From Deltaproteobacteria bacterium (lineage in GTDB: Bacteria > Desulfobacterota > Desulfobacteria > Desulfobacterales > ETH-SRB1): 5,585 nt of DNA. How positions within the stretch are numbered: position 1 is the stretch's first letter; each line of letters starts with the position of its first letter. Of the stretch, positions 1 through 5,585 are shown piece by piece. The stretch covers positions 1 through 5,585 of the forward strand of contig DAOURZ010000110.1 in NCBI GenBank assembly GCA_030627475.1. Direction: 5' to 3'. Made by a program: the position numbers and the translations under genes. Under the pieces are notes generated by a model that did not search any database, was not told the DNA's origin, and saw nothing but the letters and a program-made list of their open reading frames with translations.

Positions 1-34
1 CCACAGGGGGCTTCCCCCCATTTGTCCCCGTCCC
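1..34. repeat. Fragment of GC-rich intergenic repeat at window edge
   Basis: The first ten bases (CCACAGGGGG) are the exact reverse complement of bases 1361-1370 in the REP-like element downstream of the glycosyltransferase gene. They lead into a small G5/C5 hairpin (6-10 with 14-18, loop 11-13), then a C-rich stretch before the sequence turns AT-rich. The rest of the match to the downstream element is poor: the TTGCCCCTAC expected after the G run is replaced by CTTCCCCCCA. This is therefore either a decayed copy, a different subfamily, or the edge of a longer repeat outside the window. Ten bases of low-complexity identity could also be chance. Confidence 0.3.
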
Positions 35-68
35 TTAATTTGAATTTATAAAGAGAAAAGCAATAGAT

Positions 69-1343
69 ATGAGTATCTGGGATCGAAAAAAACCTTCATT
101 TGGCTTTATTTCCACAAGATTTGCAGGATTGGACGGAGTTTCACTGGAAGCGCAGAAATGGGCAGATATGCTGAAATCAAAAGGTTGCTCTGTATATTTT
201 ATGGCAGGAGAGCTTAATACGGATCCTTCAATTTCTTATCTGGTACCTAAAGCTCATTTTAAACATGAAGAAATCCTGAAATTACAACATGCTATATTTG
301 TTGAAAAAAAACGAACTTCTGAGATCAGCAGAAAAATTCAACAAATAAAAGAGGAGCTAAAGGAGGAAATCAAAAATTATCATTCCAAATTTGGATTTGA
401 AATTCTCATAGTTCAAAATGCCCTGGCAATACCTCTAAATATTCCATTGGGTCTTGCAATTACTGAATTCATAATTGAAACCGAAATGCCAACAATTGCC
501 CACCATCATGATTTTTTCTGGGAAAGAGATAGATTCAGCAGTCATGTTGCTTCAGATTATTTAAGAACAGCATTTCCACCTGTTCATCCAAAAATTCAAC
601 ACGTGGTAATTAATTCAATTGCGGGACATAGTCTCAGTTATTATACAGGAGAAAGCTGGACATTAATACCAAATATTGTTGATTTCAAGATAATGCCCCC
701 TGAAATAGATGATTTCAACCGTGATCTTAAAAAAGAAATCGGCCTTGATGAAGATTCTGTTTTAATTCTTCAACCAACAAGGGTTGTAACAAGAAAAGGA
801 ATAGAAATATCATTAGAACTTGTAAAAAGGCTTGATTATCCCAAGGCTTCTCTTGTGATAACTCACAAAGCCGAAGATGAAGGGCAAGATTATTTAATGC
901 GAATTGAAGAGTTCGTAAAATTAATAGATGTTGACCTCAAAATAATTTCGGACAGAATAGGCCATGAAAGAGGTTTTGACGAAAATGGCAGAAAAATCTT
1001 TACATTATGGGATGTTTATCAACATGCTGATCTTATAACTTATCCATCCCTGTATGAAGGTTATGGCAATGCATTTGTCGAATCAATCTATTTCAGAAAG
1101 CCTATAATTATTAACAGGTATTCAATTTTTATAGCCGACATTGAACCAAAGGGTTTTGATGTTATTTCTTTTGATAATTATATCACAAATAATACTATAA
1201 CTGAAATTAAAAAGCTTCTACATGACCCGAAACGATTATCTCAAATGGCTGAAAAAAATTATATGACGGGATGGCGTTATCTTTCATATGAAATGCTCGA
1301 AGAAAAAATTGAGCAACTTTTAATTAATTATTACGGTTCATAA
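69..1343 (+). CDS. GT4-type (GT-B fold) glycosyltransferase, acceptor unknown
   Basis: A 424-residue protein, the usual size for a retaining group 1 (GT4) glycosyltransferase, which moves a sugar from a nucleotide-sugar donor to an acceptor, normally in the cytoplasm. The N-terminal half begins with a beta strand and the glycine-rich loop GLDGVSLEA (20-28), typical of the acceptor-side Rossmann domain, and contains a striking HHHDFFWERDRF segment (145-156). The donor-side half has PTRVVTRKG (236-244) and the signature YEGYGNAFVE (329-338), whose E330 and E338 form the EX7E motif that binds the donor. Residues 66-106 are charged and probably helical. There is no signal peptide or membrane segment. 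The ATG at 69 is the first in frame, with only a weak GAGA-type ribosome site about 13 nt upstream. The HHHDFFWER segment recalls GT4 enzymes of the mannosylglucosylglycerate (compatible solute) type, but that is a memory-based hint, not an assignment. The gene stands alone on this strand, convergent with the signalling operon. Confidence 0.88.
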   Translation: MSIWDRKKPSFGFISTRFAGLDGVSLEAQKWADMLKSKGCSVYFMAGELNTDPSISYLVPKAHFKHEEILKLQHAIFVEKKRTSEISRKIQQIKEELKEEIKNYHSKFGFEILIVQNALAIPLNIPLGLAITEFIIETEMPTIAHHHDFFWERDRFSSHVASDYLRTAFPPVHPKIQHVVINSIAGHSLSYYTGESWTLIPNIVDFKIMPPEIDDFNRDLKKEIGLDEDSVLILQPTRVVTRKGIEISLELVKRLDYPKASLVITHKAEDEGQDYLMRIEEFVKLIDVDLKIISDRIGHERGFDENGRKIFTLWDVYQHADLITYPSLYEGYGNAFVESIYFRKPIIINRYSIFIADIEPKGFDVISFDNYITNNTITEIKKLLHDPKRLSQMAEKNYMTGWRYLSYEMLEEKIEQLLINYYGS

Positions 1344-1350
1344 TAAATTA

Positions 1351-1444
1351 GTAGGGGCAACCCCCTGTGGTTGCCCATTGCCCATTGCCTGTGGTTCTGT
1401 GTTTGCCCATTATCATTCGGGCAGGCACAGGGGCCTGCCCCTAC
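1351..1444. repeat. REPIN/BIME-like element: two inverted REP-type hairpins
   Basis: This 94-bp element fills most of the gap between the two convergent genes. The left arm (1351-1376) is GTAG followed by a perfect 8-bp stem (GGGCAACC 1355-1362, GGTTGCCC 1369-1376) with loop CCCTGT. The right arm (1419-1444), read on the minus strand, is GTAG followed by a perfect 8-bp stem (GGGCAGGC with GCCTGCCC) and the same CCCTGT loop. The arms match at 22 of 26 positions, and all four differences fall in two stem pairs and preserve pairing. A GTAG foot beside a hairpin, present twice in inverted orientation, is the layout of REP/REPIN elements mobilised by the Y1 transposases TnpA-REP (RAYT). No transposase gene is in the window. 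The arms could also pair with each other into one long cruciform with a 42-nt loop. Neither hairpin is followed by a T run, so neither is a canonical intrinsic terminator. Confidence 0.75.
1364..1412 (+). repeat. Short direct repeats inside the REPIN-like spacer
   Basis: CCTGTGGTT occurs at 1364-1372 and again at 1388-1396. The heptamer TTGCCCA occurs in tandem at 1371-1377 and 1378-1384, continues partly at 1385-1389, and recurs at 1403-1409. The right edge of the left arm and the spacer therefore look like an imperfect duplication of about 24 bp (roughly 1364-1387 against 1388-1412). Slippage or an aborted arm duplication would explain it. Confidence 0.6.
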
Positions 1445-1452
1445 AATCCTCA

Positions 1453-1788
1453 TTATAAAAATGATTTTACAGCCTCTTCTTTTGTGTCAAATATTTCTAT
1501 TATTCGATCAATCCGGACAAGCTCAAATAGTGTGCGGACCGGTTCCTGTACTCTGCACAGCTTTAGAGTTCCATTTGAAGTCTTTAACTGCCTGAGAAAA
1601 GAGAGTAGAGTTCCACATCCGGAACTGTCCATAAATTGTATTTGACTTATTTCAAATACAATCTTGTTGCTTTCTTCAAGTATGGGAGCTGTGGCTGTTT
1701 TAAACTCTTCAGAATTGCTTGCATCCAGAACTTTTGTCAGCACTGTTATAACTGTCACCTCGCCGATTTTTGTCGTACTTAATTTCAT
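1453..1788 (-). CDS. STAS-domain anti-sigma factor antagonist (RsbV/SpoIIAA/HsbA-like)
   Basis: A 111-residue single-domain protein, the normal size for a stand-alone STAS antagonist. It opens with a beta strand rich in V, T and I (8-18) and carries the phospho-acceptor motif FMDSSGCG (52-59). The serine pair S55/S56 after D54 lies where SpoIIAA and RsbV are phosphorylated by their cognate HATPase kinases. A C-terminal alternation of strand and helix (LKLCRV, then VRTLFELVRID) completes the fold. In partner switching, the unphosphorylated form binds its partner, and phosphorylation by an RsbW-type kinase releases it. The kinase and the opposing PP2C phosphatase are most likely both supplied by the gene just upstream, whose stop codon is 13 nt before this start. 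A clear Shine-Dalgarno sequence supports the ATG. It is the last gene of the operon, 9 bp short of the repeat element. The binding partner is not visible here. Confidence 0.92.
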   Translation of the reverse strand: MKLSTTKIGEVTVITVLTKVLDASNSEEFKTATAPILEESNKIVFEISQIQFMDSSGCGTLLSFLRQLKTSNGTLKLCRVQEPVRTLFELVRIDRIIEIFDTKEEAVKSFL

Positions 1789-1795
1789 GTTAATT

Positions 1796-1800
1796 TCCTC
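1796..1800 (-). promoter_or_regulatory. Shine-Dalgarno site of the STAS gene
   Basis: On the minus strand GAGGA precedes the STAS ATG (1786-1788) with a 7-nt gap. It sits wholly in the 13-nt space after the stop of the response-regulator gene (1802-1804). It is a clearer ribosome site than those seen for the other genes, consistent with separate and perhaps stronger initiation for the small switch protein. Confidence 0.7.
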
Positions 1801-1801
1801 G

Positions 1802-3388
1802 TTATTTCGTCCTCGTTCCTATCTTGATTTTCAGGGAGGTGCAATTTTTTCCTTTCTCATCGCGGGAGTAAATCACTTTATCAACGGTATGAGAAATAAT
1901 ATGAAGACCGAATCCGCCACTTTGTGATCCGTCAAATACCGGAGGTGGAACCGACTCCGGATTAAAACTTTTGCCCCAATCGCAAAATCGAAGAATAATG
2001 TTGTTATCCGATACAAGGGCATTTATCCGGATTTGTTTACCAGTATGTTTACCATATGCGTGTTTAATAATGTTGGTCGTAACTTCGGTAACAGCCAGTT
2101 CAATCAAACTTATGCGGTTGTTATCAATATGAAAACCAGGAATACCTTCACAAAACTTTCGAACAAAGGCTCGAACTTGTGCCAGTTCTATAAGATCGTT
2201 TCTGATTTCGAGTTTGGCTTTATCTGACATCGCCGATTTTTTGTCAATACCAATTATCACGCAAGTAAGGTCATCATCAAAAATTTCGGATTGTGAAAAC
2301 GCAGTGATATCTTTCCTGATAATATTTATAAGTTTTTCATGTCCAATTCCTGCGTTTTTCTGCACAAAATCGACCAGACGTTTCTCGCCATACAAAACGC
2401 CATCCTGATTTTTGGCTTCTGTAAGGCCGTCCGAGTAAAAAACAAAGAGATCTCCGGGTTTGAAAGATACCGAAGTCTGCTTGAAGGGCTCCTGTTCGGG
2501 AAAACCAAGTGGCATGTTCACTCCCCGAAGCAGACTGCATCTGTTTGAATCAGCATGAAAGTGTATAGTTCGCATATGGCCGCAATCGACAAAACTAAGC
2601 AGATATTTCGTCATATCAAATCTGGCATAAAACAAAGTAACAAAAGTTTCCAGATCTTCCAGTTGATCAATCATGCCGGAATGGACTGATGAAATAATTT
2701 TTTCAGGCTCCGGAAATTTTTTTCTGTCAGTCAAGCGAATCAATTCATTCAGAACGCGCAAAAAATGACTTTTTATGGCCGTTCCCAATAAAGCCGCCGG
2801 AATCCCTTTGCCCATTACGTCTCCAACTACAAGGTCAAAACACTGATCGTTAAATTTAAAAAAATCGTAAAAATCGCCGTCAACCTTTTGTGAAGGAATC
2901 GTCAATTGATCAATTTTTATTCCCTGAATGTCGTGTGGGGGTTGACCAAGCAGAAGAGTTTTCTGAATTTTGGAGGCTATATATATCTCATGCTTACGCG
3001 CTTTTTTTAAAGACAAATGTATTTTGACTCTTGCTTTTACCTCTGCCTTGTTAAAAGGTTTGGTGATGTAATCCACAGCACCTGCTTCAAATGCTCGGGT
3101 TTTCTGTGCTGCTTCAGTCATGGCTGTAATAAAGATTACCGGAATGTCTTTTGTTTGCGTAGCAGCTTTCAGGCTGGTACATACCTCGTATCCATTCATC
3201 CCGGGCATCATAATGTCGAGAAGGATCAGATCCGGCAGGTACTTTTCTGTGTAATCAAGCGCTTTCTGTCCATTTTTGGCAACACCCAACCGGTAGTCAT
3301 TTTTTAATGTGTTTACCAGCAGATCAATATTGGTTGAGTTGTCGTCAACAATCAAAATCAGAGGCTTAATTTTTTTCACGGTTGCCAC
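1802..3388 (-). CDS. Response regulator: REC, SpoIIE-type PP2C phosphatase and RsbW-like HATPase kinase (HsbR/CrsR-like)
   Basis: A 528-residue soluble protein with three domains. REC spans about 10-125, with acidic pair D15/D16, phospho-acceptor D58 (LLDIMMPG), T88 and K110-P111, so it looks fully competent. A charged helical linker (about 120-150) leads to a SpoIIE/RsbU-type PP2C domain (about 155-382) with metal-binding motifs DGDFYDF (170-176), GDVMGKG (189-195), YSDGLTEA (318-325) and FDDDLT (370-375). The C-terminal RsbW/SpoIIAB-type HATPase domain (about 395-525) has E435 and N439 of the N box (ELAVTEVTTNIIKHAY), D470 in DWG, and GGFGLHII (491-498). Phosphatase and kinase for the same substrate would thus lie in one chain, with the STAS protein next door as the likely substrate. 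This layout is known in Pseudomonas HsbR and Shewanella CrsR; Vibrio SypE has the same parts in another order. REC phosphorylation by the upstream hybrid kinase would be the control input. The start is GTG. A second GTG at codon 4 (3377-3379) has better Shine-Dalgarno spacing and may be the true start. Confidence 0.93.
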   Translation of the reverse strand: MATVKKIKPLILIVDDNSTNIDLLVNTLKNDYRLGVAKNGQKALDYTEKYLPDLILLDIMMPGMNGYEVCTSLKAATQTKDIPVIFITAMTEAAQKTRAFEAGAVDYITKPFNKAEVKARVKIHLSLKKARKHEIYIASKIQKTLLLGQPPHDIQGIKIDQLTIPSQKVDGDFYDFFKFNDQCFDLVVGDVMGKGIPAALLGTAIKSHFLRVLNELIRLTDRKKFPEPEKIISSVHSGMIDQLEDLETFVTLFYARFDMTKYLLSFVDCGHMRTIHFHADSNRCSLLRGVNMPLGFPEQEPFKQTSVSFKPGDLFVFYSDGLTEAKNQDGVLYGEKRLVDFVQKNAGIGHEKLINIIRKDITAFSQSEIFDDDLTCVIIGIDKKSAMSDKAKLEIRNDLIELAQVRAFVRKFCEGIPGFHIDNNRISLIELAVTEVTTNIIKHAYGKHTGKQIRINALVSDNNIILRFCDWGKSFNPESVPPPVFDGSQSGGFGLHIISHTVDKVIYSRDEKGKNCTSLKIKIGTRTK

Positions 3389-5585
3389 CCTTTTTATGCT
3401 CTATCTCTCCTATAATCTCTTTAACTTTTTCCAGAGCATTGTCATATTCATAGTCATTTATCTGGTTTTCAATATCTTTGCAGATTGAAATATCAAGATA
3501 TTTTTTAATGACTTCCATCTGTTTTTTAATCTCTTCGGGCTCAGCAAGATTGAGAGCATCAGAAAACTGTTTCAGTACCGGTATAACCCGTTCCGGATCT
3601 ACACTGAGAGCCGAATCACGTTCTTTGCCGGGTAGTAAAGTCTCATTTTTTGAAGTATCATCAAGCAGTTGCAACGAATCTAAAACCTGGTTCAGAGCGG
3701 TTTCCATCTTGTCGAGCAAAGCAGAAGTCGGCAATTTTTCTCTGCAGGCGGTTTCGAGTTCATGTGCTGCTTTATACAGCTTGTCCGCTCCTATATTGCC
3801 TGCGCTCCCTTTCAGGCTGTGAGCAAGCTGCACAAGTGATTCCCGGTCTTTTGCATCAAAAGCGTTTCTTAATTTGTTTACACTCTTCTTATTGTTTTTT
3901 AGAAATCCTATAAGTATATGTTTGAAAACATCTTTGTTTATATTCAGTACGTTCATGGCTTCTTGAATGTTGATTCCGGGAAGTTTTTCAGGGAGACCCC
4001 GGGTTTCTTTAACCGTAATCCCAATAGCCTCCGGCTCATTGGGACATGGCGTTTTCTTCTGACGTTCCACCAGTTTCCATATAGTATGGAATAATCTGTC
4101 CTGACTGATGGGTTTGGAGATGTAACCGTCCATGCCTGCTTTCAGGCACTTTTCCTCATCACCTTTCATAGCATGAGCAGTCATGGCGATGATGGGAAGG
4201 GATTCAAACCTGGAATTTTTTCGAATTATTTTTGTTGCCTCATATCCATCCATTTCAGGCATTTGGATATCCATAAGTACAGCATCGAAACAACTTTTCT
4301 TCACAGCTTCAACAGCTTTCTTTCCATTATTGGCAATTTTTACAACAATCCCTGCTCCTTCAAGTATAGCCAATGCGATTTCCTGATTGGTAAAATTGTC
4401 TTCTACCACAAGAATCCGGATTCCTTTGAGAAAGTTCTTGTAAATAGTTGCCTTGGTGGTGATATGTTTTTCCTCTATTTTAAGCGCTTTTTTTCCAAAA
4501 GTATCCATAATAGCATTAAAAAGCGTTGACTGGTGTATGGGTTTGGTGAGGAATGCGTTTATGCCTGCCTTTTCAGCATCCAGCATTTCGTTTTCTTTCC
4601 CAAAAGCGGTCATCAAAATTATCGGAATAGTCAGTTTCAAGTTTTTCCGAATTATTTTTGAAGTTTCAATGCCACCAAGCTCGGGCATCATCCAGTCAAT
4701 TACAATTAGTTCAAAAGGTTCTTCCCGTGTTTCATTATTTTTCAGAGCTTCTATTGATTTTTTGCCGGATGAGACCGACTTTACCCGCAAACCAAAAGAC
4801 TCCAGCATTTTTTTCATGATAAGCCTGTTGTCAGCACAGTCGTCAACGATCAGCACGTTTAAGTGTTGAATATCGGGAGGAGGCACAAACTTTTGTTTTT
4901 GATCAGCGAGTTGCAGTCCGAGACGTACTGTGAAGCTGAAAGTACTACCTTTTCCCAAGTCACTTTCAACACAGATTTTGCCATCCATCATTTCCACCAG
5001 TCGTTTGCAAATAGACAATCCAAGTCCTGTGCCTTCATATTCTCGCGTGCTGGATGTATCAGCCTGGCTAAAAGGTTTAAAAAGTCTGGACAGGTATTTT
5101 GGCGCTATTCCTATACCGGTATCTTTTACAGAAAATGTCAAAGTTGTCCGGTCTGCAGATCTTTCGGACTCTGTTACTTTCACAAGAATGATCCCTCCAA
5201 TTTCTGTGAATTTAACAGCATTGCTTACCAGATTTTTGAGGATTTGTTGAAGGCGGAGTTGATCACCGATCAGGGCATTCGGCGCTTCAAGATCAATATC
5301 AACAAGGAGTTCTATTCTCTTACTGGCAGCCTCAGTCATAAATACGTCCGTTATTCTATCTATTACCTCGTCTAACAAAAATGGCTTAGTTTCTATATCA
5401 AGCTTATCAGCTTCGATTTTTGAAAAATCCAGGATGTCATTGATTATTCCAAGCAGGGAATAAGCGGAAGATTGTATTATTTTCAGATATTGCTCTGCTT
5501 TGGAAGACATTTTTTCGGACAGCGCCAGCTCTGCGGCGGCAATGACCCCGTTCATGGGTGTGCGTATTTCATGGCTCATATTGGC
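3366..5585 (-). CDS. Hybrid sensor histidine kinase, partial: HisKA-HATPase-REC-REC-HPt (N-terminus beyond window)
   Basis: The coding frame runs off the right edge: two more codons (A, N) precede the visible MSHEIRTPMNG, so the ATG at 5577-5579 is internal and the sensor region is missing. Residues are numbered from that Met. HisKA (1-64) has phospho-acceptor H3 in the H box. The HATPase domain (about 105-222) has NLVSN (116-120), DTGIG (153-157), FKPF (167-170) and GTGLGL (183-188). REC1 (about 240-360) has D246/D247, D295, T324 and K346. REC2 (about 386-505) has E393/D394, D437, T467 and K489. HPt (about 536-640) carries H587 in AHSLKGSAGNIG. A charged helical tail of about 75 residues follows. 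All catalytic and phospho-acceptor residues are present, so a multistep relay His-Asp-His-Asp is plausible. The HPt would pass phosphate to the REC domain of the next gene, whose start overlaps this gene's end. The missing N-terminus probably holds the sensory or membrane segments. Architecture resembles BarA-type kinases. Confidence 0.95.
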   Translation of the reverse strand, partial: ANMSHEIRTPMNGVIAAAELALSEKMSSKAEQYLKIIQSSAYSLLGIINDILDFSKIEADKLDIETKPFLLDEVIDRITDVFMTEAASKRIELLVDIDLEAPNALIGDQLRLQQILKNLVSNAVKFTEIGGIILVKVTESERSADRTTLTFSVKDTGIGIAPKYLSRLFKPFSQADTSSTREYEGTGLGLSICKRLVEMMDGKICVESDLGKGSTFSFTVRLGLQLADQKQKFVPPPDIQHLNVLIVDDCADNRLIMKKMLESFGLRVKSVSSGKKSIEALKNNETREEPFELIVIDWMMPELGGIETSKIIRKNLKLTIPIILMTAFGKENEMLDAEKAGINAFLTKPIHQSTLFNAIMDTFGKKALKIEEKHITTKATIYKNFLKGIRILVVEDNFTNQEIALAILEGAGIVVKIANNGKKAVEAVKKSCFDAVLMDIQMPEMDGYEATKIIRKNSRFESLPIIAMTAHAMKGDEEKCLKAGMDGYISKPISQDRLFHTIWKLVERQKKTPCPNEPEAIGITVKETRGLPEKLPGINIQEAMNVLNINKDVFKHILIGFLKNNKKSVNKLRNAFDAKDRESLVQLAHSLKGSAGNIGADKLYKAAHELETACREKLPTSALLDKMETALNQVLDSLQLLDDTSKNETLLPGKERDSALSVDPERVIPVLKQFSDALNLAEPEEIKKQMEVIKKYLDISICKDIENQINDYEYDNALEKVKEIIGEIEHKKGGNREKN
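3385..3392 (-). promoter_or_regulatory. Shine-Dalgarno site deciding the start of the response-regulator gene
   Basis: On the minus strand AAGGGTGG (3392 to 3385) lies inside the last codons of the hybrid kinase gene. The first in-frame GTG (3386-3388) is part of this purine-rich run, so it cannot use it as a ribosome site. The GTG at codon 4 (3377-3379) follows it after 5 nt, a normal spacing. On this reading the protein is 525 residues and overlaps the kinase gene by 14 nt rather than 23. No in-frame ATG occurs before codon 60, which is inside the REC domain. Confidence 0.55.
3396..3602 (-). other. Helical C-terminal extension of the hybrid kinase, after HPt
   Basis: Residues 660-728 of the visible kinase (starting DPERVIPVLKQF) lie beyond the HPt domain, after a polar linker (about 641-659). 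They are rich in E, K, L and I with amphipathic spacing and predict as three or four helices. I recognise no catalytic motif and no HPt histidine (there is no H-x-L-K-G here). Similar tails follow the HPt in many hybrid kinases of this class. It may be a degenerate HPt-like bundle or a docking surface for the response regulator encoded next; both are guesses. Confidence 0.5.

Noticed and set aside
22..52. Possible promoter for the glycosyltransferase gene (TTGTCC at 22-27, TATAAA at 47-52)
   Set aside because: The spacing is 19 bp, the -35 match is weak and overlaps the C-rich repeat remnant, and TATAAA-like strings are common in this AT-rich DNA.
1355..1440. Bidirectional intrinsic terminator between the convergent genes
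   Set aside because: Both hairpins are strong, but neither is followed by a T run on either strand. The elements may still slow polymerase or protect mRNA ends, but canonical terminators cannot be claimed.
1351..1444. CRISPR-like array or attachment site
   Set aside because: There are only two inverted arms, not direct repeats with regular unique spacers. No cas, integrase or tRNA sequence is present.
1367..1645. Plus-strand open frame starting in the repeat and running over the STAS gene (also 1371-1595)
   Set aside because: It is antisense to a clear STAS coding region and starts inside the REP-like element. The translation is low-complexity with no recognisable domain.
2326..2548. Short frames on both strands within the PP2C region
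   Set aside because: They overlap intact PP2C motifs in another frame and have no homology-like features.
3366..3388. Frameshift or single fused gene between the hybrid kinase and the response regulator
   Set aside because: Both proteins have complete domains at the junction and the overlap is a short, ordinary operon overlap. No slippery sequence is needed to explain it, although an A run follows the second GTG.
4453..5375. Long plus-strand open frames antisense to the hybrid kinase (4453-4869 and 4863-5375)
   Set aside because: They mirror the codon pattern of the strongly supported kinase frame, show no domain motif and have no ribosome site. They are shadow frames.

Overview
The window reads as chromosomal DNA of an AT-rich Gram-negative bacterium. 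My best guess is a Desulfobacterota-type (former deltaproteobacterial) lineage, because it combines large multi-domain hybrid kinases, an RsbU/RsbW/RsbV-type switch and intergenic repeats that begin GTAGGGGC. This is an inference from style; there is no taxonomic marker gene.

Layout: a plus-strand GT4-type glycosyltransferase (69-1343) converges on a three-gene minus-strand operon (5585 to 1453). The 109-bp gap between them (1344-1452) is almost filled by a 94-bp repeat. It consists of two REP-like hairpins in inverted orientation, each with a GTAG foot, so it looks like a REPIN/BIME. The first ~30 bases of the window look like the edge of another, decayed, GC-rich repeat.

The operon reads, in order of transcription: (1) a hybrid histidine kinase whose N-terminal sensor part lies beyond the right edge (visible: HisKA-HATPase-REC-REC-HPt plus a helical C-terminal tail); (2) a response regulator with REC, SpoIIE-type PP2C phosphatase and RsbW-type HATPase kinase domains in one chain; (3) a stand-alone STAS protein with the DSSG phospho-acceptor motif. 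Genes 1 and 2 overlap by 14 or 23 nt depending on which GTG starts gene 2. Genes 2 and 3 are 13 nt apart, with a good Shine-Dalgarno sequence in the gap.

Together they appear to be a complete signal-to-partner-switch circuit. Phosphate would pass from the kinase through its HPt to the REC of gene 2. That would tilt the balance between the opposing phosphatase and kinase activities on the STAS serine, and so free or occupy an unknown output partner. The domain set matches the HsbR/HsbA system of Pseudomonas and CrsR/CrsA of Shewanella, but here a dedicated HPt-bearing hybrid kinase is encoded in the same operon. No sigma factor, anti-sigma factor, cyclase or other obvious output gene is visible. 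The main points of interest are this self-contained operon, the unusual start of gene 2, and the covarying paired hairpins between the convergent genes.
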